Shown piece by piece: positions 43,272 to 51,293 of a stretch of 64,000 nucleotides of DNA. The stretch is taken from the NCBI RefSeq assembly GCF_041677825.1, contig NZ_JBAYPG010000001.1, positions 172,168-236,167 of the forward strand. The letters are read 5' to 3'. The stretch comes from Castellaniella sp041677825. Its GTDB lineage: Bacteria; Pseudomonadota; Gammaproteobacteria; Burkholderiales; Burkholderiaceae_B. Position numbers and translations under genes: made by a program. How positions within the stretch are numbered: position 1 is the first letter of the stretch; each line of letters starts with the position of its first letter. Under the pieces are notes generated by a model. That model searched no databases, had not been told where the DNA came from, and worked only from the letters and a program-made list of their open reading frames with translations.

Positions 43272-43880
43272 TCAGCCTGTCGCCACGTCTGGCTGCGCCC
43301 GTCGCGGGGTGCCTGGCTGCGCCGGCCCCGGGGCATCCGGCCCTTCGTACCAGTCTGGATGATGGACCCGTACCACCGGGCCATCGACCCTCAGGGCATG
43401 GCAGCCATCGAGCTGGAAGGGCCGCTTTCCGGGCGTCGGCCGGGTACGCCTGCGCCCCGCCATGGATTGTATGGCCGCAGTCGGCAGGACCTGGGCCAGC
43501 TCGGTGACGTGCGTACAGCCTGCAGTACGGCCGAAGCGTTCGCGCACACTCTGACGAAAGCGCTGGAGCAGATTGAGCCCCACCAGATTCTCGTAGGCGG
43601 GCGCAATGGCGCTGCAGAATTCGCCATGTGGCGCGGCCTCATAGGCGACTTCGGCGGCCGTGATGGTGTAGTGCTCATCGATGGTGATGCGCAACAGCAT
43701 GTGATGGACGGGCTGGCCTGCCGGGTGCATGTCGCCCGAGCGTATGGGGAAATCGTACGCCTTCGTGTCCATGAGCTCGGCTTCGAGATCCCACAGACCA
43801 TCTTCGCGCTCATAGGCCTGAACGTGTATGGATCGGTGGTGCAAAGGCGTGCGGGGGCAATCCGGAGGAGATAGGGGCAT
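43272..43880 (-). CDS. DUF2889 protein
   Basis: This is a 202-residue soluble protein matching DUF2889, with the core LWDLEAELMDTKAYDFPIRS, HHMLLRITIDEHYTITAAE and GCTHVTELAQVLPTAAIQSM. Function is unknown. The last 40 residues are rich in proline and glycine and may be flexible. In related genomes, as I recall, this gene sits between recX and sucC. Here metE and metR lie between it and recX. Confidence 0.8.
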   Translation of the reverse strand: MPLSPPDCPRTPLHHRSIHVQAYEREDGLWDLEAELMDTKAYDFPIRSGDMHPAGQPVHHMLLRITIDEHYTITAAEVAYEAAPHGEFCSAIAPAYENLVGLNLLQRFRQSVRERFGRTAGCTHVTELAQVLPTAAIQSMAGRRRTRPTPGKRPFQLDGCHALRVDGPVVRVHHPDWYEGPDAPGPAQPGTPRRAQPDVATG

Positions 43881-43927
43881 CGAAAGGCTTGATGTCTGTC
43901 AAACCTTTGGATTATATACGCACCTGT

Positions 43928-46225
43928 TCAGGCTGCTTCGCGCAGGGTCTGCGCCGCCTGGACCATGTTCAGCAGGGCAGCCCGCGTCTCTGGCCAGCCC
44001 CGTGTTTTCAAGCCACAGTCGGGGTTGACCCAGAGGCGTTCGGGGGGCAGGTGCTGTGCGGCCTTGCGCATCAGCCCGATCATCCAGCCCTGCTCGGGAA
44101 CATTCGGCGAATGAATGTCATATACCCCGGGCCCGATATCGTTTGGATAGGCATAGGCCTCGAACGCATCCAGAAGCTCCATGTTCGAGCGCGAAGTCTC
44201 CATGGTGATGACATCCGCGTCCATCGCCGCGATGGCCTCGATGATGTCATTGAATTCCGAATAGCACATATGGGTGTGGATCTGGGTCGCATCCTGTACC
44301 CCCCCCGTACTCAAGCGGAAGCAGTCGACGGCCCAGTCCAGATAGGCATCCCAGTCAGCGCGGCGCAAGGGCAGGCCCTCGCGAAACGCCGGCTCGTCGA
44401 TCTGGATGACCCGTATGCCCGCCTGCTCGAGATCGAGCACCTCGTCGCGAATCGCCAGGGCGATCTGACGGCAGGTCAGGTCACGCGGCTGATCATCGCG
44501 TACGAACGACCACTCGAGCAGGGTCACCGGCCCGGTCAGCATCCCCTTGACCGGCTTGTCAGTGAGCGATTGTGCGTAGGCCGACCAGGCCACCGTCATC
44601 GGTGCCAGGCGACTGACATCACCATAGATCAAAGGCGGTTTGACGCAGCGCGAACCATAGCTCTGGACCCAGCCGTAGGCGGTGAAGGCAAACCCGGCCA
44701 GCAGTTCGCCGAAATATTCCACCATATCGTTGCGTTCGGGTTCCCCGTGCACGAGGACGTCCAGCCCGATCTCTTCCTGCAAGCGGATGACGCGCTCGAT
44801 TTCTGCGCGTATCGCTTTTTCATAGGCCGCATCGCCCAATGCGCCCGCTCGCCAGTCACGCCGCAGTCGCCGGATATCGCCGGTCTGTGGAAATGAACCG
44901 ATCGTCGTCGTGGGATAGGCGGGCAATTGCAGGCGTGCCCGCTGGGCCCGGATACGCTGCGCAAATGGCGTGCGCTCGCGCACGATGGCCGCCGAGTCCG
45001 CCAGGCGGCGCGCCACATCGGCACGATGGATGCGGGTGGACGCCTGCCGCCTGCGCAATGCGACCCTCTGCTGCTGCAGACAGGCCTGATCGTGCGCATC
45101 GCCCCGAGCATCCAGCAGAACCCGCAGCAAACGCAGTTCATCCAGTTTTTGCACCGCAAACGACAGCCAGCTGCGCAATTCGGCATCCAGCCCGGTTTCG
45201 GGTGTCACATCGACGGGCACGTGCAGCAGCGAGCACGATGGCGCAAGCCACAGGCGCTCGCCCAGAGCCTGCTGCACCGGAACCAGCGCGGCATGAATCC
45301 GGTCCAGATCGGCACGCCAGACATTGCGCCCGTCGATCATCCCCAGCGACAGGATCTGATCGCTGCGCAGGGCCGCCGCCACCGCCTCGATTTGCTGCGG
45401 CGCACGAACCCCATCCACGTGCACGCCCTGCACGGGCAATGACTGCAGCAAGGTCAGCTTGTCGAGTACATGACCAAAATAGCTGGTCAAGAGCAGGCTT
45501 GGGCCCTGCCGGGCCAGACGCCCGTAGGCAAGTTCAAAGCCCTGAAGCCAGGCGGGCGGCAAATCGAGCGCAAGAATCGGTTCATCGACCTGCACCCAGT
45601 CCACACCCTGGCGGCCCAGGCGCTGCAGGACTTGTTCATACACGGTCAGCAGACCCGGCAACAGTTCGAGCTTGGACGCATCGGCCGGCCCACCTGTGTA
45701 GGCATCGCCCTTGCCCAGCCACAGCCAGGTCAGCGGACCGGGGATCACGGGCCGCACACGATGGCCCAGAGCCTGTGCCTCCGCCACCTGGTCGAACAGA
45801 TCCTCGCGGGCGATGCGATACGACTGTCGCGGGTGCAGTTCGGGGGTGATGGTGTGATAGTTGGTATCGAACCATTTGGTCATTTCACAGGCCTGCGCGG
45901 GCGTACCCGATGGCGCGCGCCCGCGGGCCATGCGAAACATCGTGTCCAGATCCACATCAGCCCGCTCATCCTGGGCAAAGCGGGCGGGTACCGCGCCCAA
46001 CAGGCACGTCCATTCCAGGACGTGGTCGTACCAGGCGAAATCACCGACAGGCACCCATTCCAGACCGGCCTGGGCCTGCAGCGCCCAATGCCGTGCCCTG
46101 AGCGCCCGCCCGACCTCCAGAAGCCCCGGTTGGTCGAGCCGCCCCGCCCAATAGTCTTCCAGTGCATGTTTCAGTTCACGTTGTGCGCCAATCCTGGGGA
46201 ACCCCAAATTATGAATAATAGTCAT
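43928..46225 (-). CDS. metE: Cobalamin-independent methionine synthase
   Basis: MetE transfers a methyl group from methyltetrahydropteroyltriglutamate to homocysteine, using zinc. The 765-residue protein begins MTIIHNLGFPRIGAQRELKH; the zinc ligands are in QIHTHMCYSEFNDI and NPDCGLKTRGWPET. The ATG at 46225 is chosen over an in-frame TTG four codons upstream; a weak GGA lies about 9 nt before it. It is divergent from metR and followed after 47 bp by the DUF2889 gene. Confidence 0.97.
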   Translation of the reverse strand: MTIIHNLGFPRIGAQRELKHALEDYWAGRLDQPGLLEVGRALRARHWALQAQAGLEWVPVGDFAWYDHVLEWTCLLGAVPARFAQDERADVDLDTMFRMARGRAPSGTPAQACEMTKWFDTNYHTITPELHPRQSYRIAREDLFDQVAEAQALGHRVRPVIPGPLTWLWLGKGDAYTGGPADASKLELLPGLLTVYEQVLQRLGRQGVDWVQVDEPILALDLPPAWLQGFELAYGRLARQGPSLLLTSYFGHVLDKLTLLQSLPVQGVHVDGVRAPQQIEAVAAALRSDQILSLGMIDGRNVWRADLDRIHAALVPVQQALGERLWLAPSCSLLHVPVDVTPETGLDAELRSWLSFAVQKLDELRLLRVLLDARGDAHDQACLQQQRVALRRRQASTRIHRADVARRLADSAAIVRERTPFAQRIRAQRARLQLPAYPTTTIGSFPQTGDIRRLRRDWRAGALGDAAYEKAIRAEIERVIRLQEEIGLDVLVHGEPERNDMVEYFGELLAGFAFTAYGWVQSYGSRCVKPPLIYGDVSRLAPMTVAWSAYAQSLTDKPVKGMLTGPVTLLEWSFVRDDQPRDLTCRQIALAIRDEVLDLEQAGIRVIQIDEPAFREGLPLRRADWDAYLDWAVDCFRLSTGGVQDATQIHTHMCYSEFNDIIEAIAAMDADVITMETSRSNMELLDAFEAYAYPNDIGPGVYDIHSPNVPEQGWMIGLMRKAAQHLPPERLWVNPDCGLKTRGWPETRAALLNMVQAAQTLREAA

Positions 46226-46257
46226 TTTATTTTCCAATTTGAATTATCTTTCCTCAA

Positions 46258-46329
46258 TGAATGGTATTCTGCCGCAAACCGGCTGCAATGAAAAATCAAA
46301 TCCTGCACATAATCATTGAGAAATATTCA
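46258..46329. promoter_or_regulatory. metE-metR control region with two MetR-like sites
   Basis: The 103-bp divergent spacer is AT-rich compared with its surroundings. TGAATGGTATTCT (46258-46270) and TGAGAAATATTCA (46317-46329) each match the known MetR consensus TGAAN5TTCA at 7 of 8 fixed bases. The first lies over the expected metE -35 position, ahead of a metE -10-like GATAAT (46243-46248, minus strand). The second overlaps the metR start codon, downstream of a metR -10-like CATAAT (46308-46313). This fits MetR activation of metE and self-repression of metR. Confidence 0.6.
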
Positions 46330-47288
46330 TGTTGGAAATACGCCACCTCGAAACTCTGATGGCCATCCGCCAGGGCGGCAGCCTGCAGGAAGCCGCCGAA
46401 CGCCTGCATGTGACACAATCGGCACTGTCACACCAATTGCGGGATCTCGAAGTCCGCCTCAAGGTCGCCCTGCTCAATCGGCGCACCCGGCCCGCGCGCC
46501 TGACCACGGCCGGTTTGCGCCTGGTTGCACTGGCTGAAGACGTCCTGCCGCGCATGCGGGCCGCCGAGCAGGAACTGTCCCGCCTGGCGGCCGGGCGAGC
46601 CGGACGCCTGCACGTCGCCATCGATTGCCACTCCTGTTTTCAGTGGTTGATGCCCACGCTGGATACCTTCCGCAAGGATTGGCCCGAGGTTGCGCTCGAT
46701 CTCACGGCCGCATTTGCCTTTGCACCCCTGCCGGCCTTGCTGCGTGGCGATGTGGATGTGGTCGTGACATCCGACCCTCAGCCCCTCGAGGGGCTTGTCT
46801 ATGCCAATCTGTTTGCCTATGAGCTGGTACTGGCCGTGTCGAGTCGCAGCCCGCTGGCACAGAGCACCAGCCTGAGCCCGGAGGACCTGCAGGGCCAGAC
46901 GTTGATCACCTACCCTGTGGAACGCAGCCGCCTGGATGTGTTCACCGGATTTCTCGATCCAGCCGGTGTCGAGCCCCACGCCCTGCGTACGGCAGAACTG
47001 ACCCCGATGATCGTCCAGCTGGTGCTCAGTGGCCGCGGCGTGGCAGCGCTGCCCAGCTGGACTCTGGACGAATATCGCGATGTCGCGGGGCTGGTGATCT
47101 GCCGGCTGGGCAACGGCATCTGGCGTACCCTGCGGGCGGCCGTCAGGCTGGAAGACGAAGCGGCACCGTACCTGCAGGCTTTTGTGAAGCAGGCCCGCGA
47201 GACTTCTTTCGCCACCCTGCCCGGCATCCGTGCCACCGAACCGGGTGGTGGCGCCGCGACAGAATGGGCCATGATCGGGCGGCCTTGA
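46329..47288 (+). CDS. metR: LysR-family regulator of methionine synthesis
   Basis: MetR activates metE in response to homocysteine. The 319-residue protein has an N-terminal winged helix (LEIRHLETLMAIRQGGSLQE, then LHVTQSALSHQLRDLE) and a LysR effector domain with MetR-typical ECHSCFQWL-like AIDCHSCFQWLMPTL. Divergent orientation to metE supports the assignment. Its 3' end converges on recX with about 20 bp between. Confidence 0.92.
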   Translation: MLEIRHLETLMAIRQGGSLQEAAERLHVTQSALSHQLRDLEVRLKVALLNRRTRPARLTTAGLRLVALAEDVLPRMRAAEQELSRLAAGRAGRLHVAIDCHSCFQWLMPTLDTFRKDWPEVALDLTAAFAFAPLPALLRGDVDVVVTSDPQPLEGLVYANLFAYELVLAVSSRSPLAQSTSLSPEDLQGQTLITYPVERSRLDVFTGFLDPAGVEPHALRTAELTPMIVQLVLSGRGVAALPSWTLDEYRDVAGLVICRLGNGIWRTLRAAVRLEDEAAPYLQAFVKQARETSFATLPGIRATEPGGGAATEWAMIGRP

Positions 47289-47308
47289 TGCGCGGCGCGC
47301 AAAACGAC

Positions 47309-47797
47309 TCAGGCGTCCGGGTCACGGCGTGCCAGTACGGCACGGATGATATCGGCCGCAAACCCCCGCCCGGCAAGAAACCGGTATTGGCGGGCGTATT
47401 CACGGGCTTCGGTCGCGGGTTCGGAAAACCGGCCCTGCCAGACCTGCTGCGCCCGGGCGTATTCGGTGCCCTGCAGCTCGCGCCGCACGGCATCGAGCTC
47501 GGCCTCGTCGACGCCCTGCTGGCGCAGGGCCTGGACAATGCGCAAGGTGCCCTGACGAGACGCCTTGGCCCGGACGTAACCCTGGACATAACGGCTGTCG
47601 GACTGCCACTGCCCGGCCGCCAGCTCATCGAGCACGGCTTCGATCATGGTGGGGTCTTCGGCGTGCGGTGCCAGTTTGCGCCGGAGTTCGGCCCGTGAGT
47701 GCTCCCGTCGCGACAGGTAGCCCACGGCCCGGGCCTTGAGCCGACTGGCTGCAGACCCGGCAACCCCGGAGACGGCTGTGGGTTCAGGGCGCGTCAT
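47309..47797 (-). CDS. recX: RecA regulatory protein
   Basis: RecX modulates RecA filament activity. The 162-residue protein starts at the ATG at 47797 (MTRPEPTAVSGVAGSAASRL), overlapping recA by 14 bp, and shows the three-helix repeats: RAVGYLSRREHSRAELRRKL, RYVQGYVRAKASRQGTLRIV and a third around ARQYRFLAGRGFAADIIRAV. The frame continues upstream through recA by chance. Confidence 0.93.
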   Translation of the reverse strand: MTRPEPTAVSGVAGSAASRLKARAVGYLSRREHSRAELRRKLAPHAEDPTMIEAVLDELAAGQWQSDSRYVQGYVRAKASRQGTLRIVQALRQQGVDEAELDAVRRELQGTEYARAQQVWQGRFSEPATEAREYARQYRFLAGRGFAADIIRAVLARRDPDA

Positions 47798-48848
47798 CGC
47801 TCGCGGGCGGCTCGATACGCGCGGCGTCTGCGCGCACGGGCACGCCGAATTGCTCGCGCACGCGGTTTTCGATGTCGAGCGCCATGTCGGGATGCTCTTT
47901 GAGATATTCGCGCGCGTTGTCCTTGCCCTGCCCGATGCGCTCGCCGTTGTAGCTGTACCAGGCACCGGCCTTGTCGACGATACCGGCCTGCACACCGAGA
48001 TCGATGACCTCGCCTTCGCGCGAGATGCCCGCGCCGTACATGATGTCGAACTCGACCTGCTTGAATGGCGGCGCCACCTTGTTCTTGACGACCTTGACCC
48101 GGGTTTCGTTGCCCAGGACCTCGTCACCCTTCTTGATGGCGCCGATGCGCCGGATGTCGAGGCGCACGGACGAGTAGAACTTGAGCGCGTTGCCACCCGT
48201 GGTGGTTTCCGGGTTGCCGAACATGACGCCGATCTTCATGCGGATCTGGTTGATGAAGATCACCATGCAATTGGCCCGTTTGATGGTGGCCGTGAGCTTG
48301 CGCAAGGCCTGGCTCATGAGCCGGGCCTGCAGGCCGGGCAGCGAGTCGCCCATGTCGCCCTCGATTTCGGCCTTGGGCACCAGCGCGGCCACCGAGTCGA
48401 TCACGATGAGGTCGACCGAACCGGAACGCACCAGGGCATCGGTGATTTCCAGGGCCTGCTCGCCCGTGTCGGGTTGGGAAATGAGCAGATCGGCCAGGTT
48501 CACACCCAGCCGCGAGGCATACTGCACGTCGAGCGCGTGTTCAGCATCGATGAACGCGCAGGTGCCACCGATTTTCTGCATTTCCGCAATGACCTGCAGC
48601 GTGAGCGTGGTCTTGCCGGAGGATTCGGGGCCATAGACTTCGACCACGCGCCCGCGGGGCAACCCCCCTACGCCCAGAGCGATGTCAAGGCCCAGCGAAC
48701 CGGTGGAGACGACCTGGATGTCGTGTTCGACCTGGTTGTCGCCATAGCGCATGATGGAGCCCTTGCCGAACTGTTTTTCAATTTGCGACAAGGCGGCTGC
48801 CAGGGCCTTGGCGCGTTCTGGATTGACCTTGCCGGAGCGTTCGTCCAT
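47784..48848 (-). CDS. recA: Recombinase A
   Basis: RecA forms the nucleoprotein filament for homologous recombination and LexA cleavage. The 354-residue protein has Walker A GPESSGKTT near residue 70, Walker B LIVIDSVAAL, loop-1 and loop-2 (QARLMSQALRKLTATIKRAN and GNALKFYSSVRLDIRR). The acidic C-terminal tail is short. It overlaps recX. AGGA lies about 10 nt before the ATG. Confidence 0.98.
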   Translation of the reverse strand: MDERSGKVNPERAKALAAALSQIEKQFGKGSIMRYGDNQVEHDIQVVSTGSLGLDIALGVGGLPRGRVVEVYGPESSGKTTLTLQVIAEMQKIGGTCAFIDAEHALDVQYASRLGVNLADLLISQPDTGEQALEITDALVRSGSVDLIVIDSVAALVPKAEIEGDMGDSLPGLQARLMSQALRKLTATIKRANCMVIFINQIRMKIGVMFGNPETTTGGNALKFYSSVRLDIRRIGAIKKGDEVLGNETRVKVVKNKVAPPFKQVEFDIMYGAGISREGEVIDLGVQAGIVDKAGAWYSYNGERIGQGKDNAREYLKEHPDMALDIENRVREQFGVPVRADAARIEPPASDDAP

Positions 48849-48920
48849 GGGGAAGATTCCTGTATGAAGTGATGGCTTGCAGGCGTGCCGGCCTGCATGC
48901 CGTTTAAGCGACTCGACGAG

Positions 48921-48955
48921 ATTATGGCATCAAATGATGCTGTATGAAAACCCAG
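48921..48955 (-). promoter_or_regulatory. recA promoter with LexA (SOS) box
   Basis: On the + strand CTGTATGAAAACCCAG (48940-48955) matches the SOS box pattern CTGT-N8-ACAG with one mismatch in the second half-site. It overlaps a -35 (TTTTCA, 48945-48950 on the minus strand), which is 18 nt from a -10 (CATAAT, 48921-48926). This gives a start roughly 65 bp ahead of the recA ATG and direct LexA occlusion of the promoter. Confidence 0.75.
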
Positions 48956-49127
48956 TTGTCACATAATCGACCTATCGCGCCCCGGTTGCGCACGCTCGCC
49001 CAAGGCCAGCGCACATCGTTAACCCTGATGCCGGCTGGCCAGCGATCATGTCAAAATGCGCGGTAGCGGGCAGCCTTGTACAGGCCGCTCCTACCCCACG
49101 CCCGACTTCCGGAGTGCCTTCTCCGTC
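48956..49127. other. Divergent spacer between recA and the response regulator
   Basis: This is the left-over part of the 279-bp gap between the recA start and the response regulator start. It holds no recognisable gene or hairpin with a T-tract. GGAG at about 49110 lies 14 nt from the regulator ATG, too far for a good Shine-Dalgarno. The promoter of the two-component operon must be here, but no good -10/-35 pair was seen. Confidence 0.6.
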
Positions 49128-49829
49128 ATGCGCATCCTGATTGCCGAAGACGACAGCATTCTAGCCAATGGCCTGTCCCGTTCCCTGCGCTGCGACGGCT
49201 ATGCCGTCGATGTCGTGCACGATGGCTCCAGCGCCGATTCGGCCCTCCAGTTGCAGGCGTTCGACCTGCTCATCCTCGACCTGGGCCTGCCGCGCCTCAA
49301 TGGCCTGTCGGTACTGCGCAAGCTGCGCCAGCGTGGCACGCCCATCCCGGTGCTGGTCCTGACGGCCGCGGATTCCGTCGAGCAGCGCGTCGAAGGCCTG
49401 GACCTCGGCGCCGATGACTACATGTCCAAACCATTTGCACTCAGCGAACTCGAAGCGCGGGTGCGGGCCCTGATACGCCGTCATGGCGGCAGCCGCAGCT
49501 CGATCCTGCGCCACGGCCGCCTCAATTTCGATCTGCTCGGGCGCCTGGCGAGCATCGACCAGACGCCTCTCGAACTTTCGGCACGCGAAACCAGCCTGCT
49601 CGAGATCTTTCTGTCGCGCAGCGGACGCATGATCAGCAAGCACCAGCTGGTCGATCTGTTGTGTGAATGGGGCGAAGAAGTCACCACCAATGCGATCGAA
49701 GTCTATATCCACCGCCTGCGCAAGAAGATCGAACCGGCAGACGTGCATATCATGACAGTCCGCGGCCTGGGCTATTGCCTCGAACCCGACACGCGCACCA
49801 TGCCGGCCGATTCGACCTCAGCCAGCTGA
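49128..49829 (+). CDS. OmpR-family response regulator (TctD-like)
   Basis: This is a two-component response regulator. The 233-residue protein starts MRILIAEDDSILANGLSRSL, with the acidic pair at residues 8-9, the phosphoacceptor in DLLILDLGLPRLNG near residue 51 and the conserved lysine in YMSKPFALSELEARV. A winged-helix output domain follows (residues ~125-220, ISKHQLVDLLCEWGEEVTTN). The upstream in-frame extension is not used. It sits 9 bp before the histidine kinase gene. Confidence 0.93.
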   Translation: MRILIAEDDSILANGLSRSLRCDGYAVDVVHDGSSADSALQLQAFDLLILDLGLPRLNGLSVLRKLRQRGTPIPVLVLTAADSVEQRVEGLDLGADDYMSKPFALSELEARVRALIRRHGGSRSSILRHGRLNFDLLGRLASIDQTPLELSARETSLLEIFLSRSGRMISKHQLVDLLCEWGEEVTTNAIEVYIHRLRKKIEPADVHIMTVRGLGYCLEPDTRTMPADSTSAS

Positions 49830-49838
49830 ACCGCACGC

Positions 49839-51293
49839 ATGTTCCCCAGCCCCAATGGGCGCCATCGGCGCAATCATAGGCACCCCACCCTGCTCGGACG
49901 CATCCTGCTCTGGATGATCGTGCCGCTGTTCATACTGTGGTCGATCGGCATCCTCATTACCTATTTCATCTCCCTGAATCTGGCCAATTCGCCCTATGAC
50001 CGTACGCTGGCGGGTCACTTGCGGCTGCTGCGTCATGAAGTCGAACTGCAGCACGTACAGGGTGGCACGTTCCAGATGTCCGATACCGCCCGCAACGTGC
50101 TGGCAGGCAGCCACGAAGAAGAACCGACGCGCTGGCAGGTTCTCGATGCCAATGGCCAGCTTCTGGCCGGCGACCCGGGCATCCCGATACCCGATGACTG
50201 GGGTTACGACATCGACCAGATCCGCTTTCGCAATGCCACGCTCGATCATCAGGCCATGCGCATCGCGTATATCTGGGGCGGACGCGATCTCGACGGCACC
50301 GGTTTCCTGGCGGTCGTGGCCGAGCCGGCCGAAGCCCGTGCCACCCTGCAGCAGGAAATCCTGACCGGCATGCTCACGCCGCAGCTCATCATCCTGCCAC
50401 TGGCCGCCATGCTGGCAGGCCTGGGACTCACCCAGGGCCTCGAACCGCTCAGCATCCTGCAGGAGCACATGCGGCGGCGCAAGCCCAGTGACCTGTCTGC
50501 AATTCGTGATGATCTGGCACCGGCAGAAATCGTGCCGCTGATTGCGGCCATGAACGACCTGCTGCGGCGCCTGGCTGATTCAATCGACTCGCAACGCCGC
50601 TTCGTGGCCAATGCGGCCCACCAGCTCAAGACGCCGCTGGCGGGCATACGCACCCAATGCGAGCTGGCCCTGCGCGAAAAGGATCCGGAACAGACCCGCA
50701 TCAGCCTGCAGCAACTCATCGCCGGGTCAGAACGGGCCACTCGTCTGGTCAACCAGCTGCTCCTGCTGGCGCGTGCAGAGTCGCACCAGACCGAAACCGA
50801 TCAGGCGCATGAACCGTTCGATCTCCATGCACTGGCCGAAGGCTGCACCTCAGACTGGGTGCCCACCGCCTTGCAGCGCCAGATCGATCTGGGCTTTGAC
50901 GGCGCCAACGAACCGTTGCCAGTCTTCGGCAATGCCCTGATGATTCGTGAACTGCTCAACAACCTGATCGACAATGCCCTGCTGTACACCCCCGCTGGCG
51001 GCCAGGTCACCGTGCGCGCACTCCTCGATGGCGACCAGGTCTGCCTCGAAGTGCAGGACAACGGCCCGGGCATTGCACCCGCAGAACGCGAACGCGTCTT
51101 CGACCGCTTCTATCGGATCCTGGGCCAGGACGCCGAGGGCAGCGGCCTGGGGCTGGCGATCGTGCGCGAGGTCACCGAGCACCACAAGGCGGAGATCCGT
51201 TTCCTGCCCTGTGGCAACCATATCGATCCCGCCAGTGCCGGCACCCGGCTGCGCGTTTCGTTTCCGCGTGACCTGCAAGGAACCCGGACATGA
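49839..51293 (+). CDS. Sensor histidine kinase (TctE-like)
   Basis: This is a membrane histidine kinase of 484 residues. Helix one is WMIVPLFILWSIGILITYFI, and a periplasmic sensor region of about 130 residues of the 2CSK_N type found in TctE follows. Helix two is around LIILPLAAMLAGLGLT. HisKA has its phospho-histidine in FVANAAHQLKTPLAGI, and HATPase has ELLNNLIDNALLYTP and GSGLGLAIVREV. It overlaps the MFS transporter gene by 4 bp, so the kinase may sense the transporter's substrate or control its expression. Confidence 0.92.
   Translation: MFPSPNGRHRRNHRHPTLLGRILLWMIVPLFILWSIGILITYFISLNLANSPYDRTLAGHLRLLRHEVELQHVQGGTFQMSDTARNVLAGSHEEEPTRWQVLDANGQLLAGDPGIPIPDDWGYDIDQIRFRNATLDHQAMRIAYIWGGRDLDGTGFLAVVAEPAEARATLQQEILTGMLTPQLIILPLAAMLAGLGLTQGLEPLSILQEHMRRRKPSDLSAIRDDLAPAEIVPLIAAMNDLLRRLADSIDSQRRFVANAAHQLKTPLAGIRTQCELALREKDPEQTRISLQQLIAGSERATRLVNQLLLLARAESHQTETDQAHEPFDLHALAEGCTSDWVPTALQRQIDLGFDGANEPLPVFGNALMIRELLNNLIDNALLYTPAGGQVTVRALLDGDQVCLEVQDNGPGIAPAERERVFDRFYRILGQDAEGSGLGLAIVREVTEHHKAEIRFLPCGNHIDPASAGTRLRVSFPRDLQGTRT

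Noticed and set aside
47798..48196. Upstream extension of the recX frame
   Set aside because: It reads through recA out of frame; the ATG at 47797 gives the normal RecX length.
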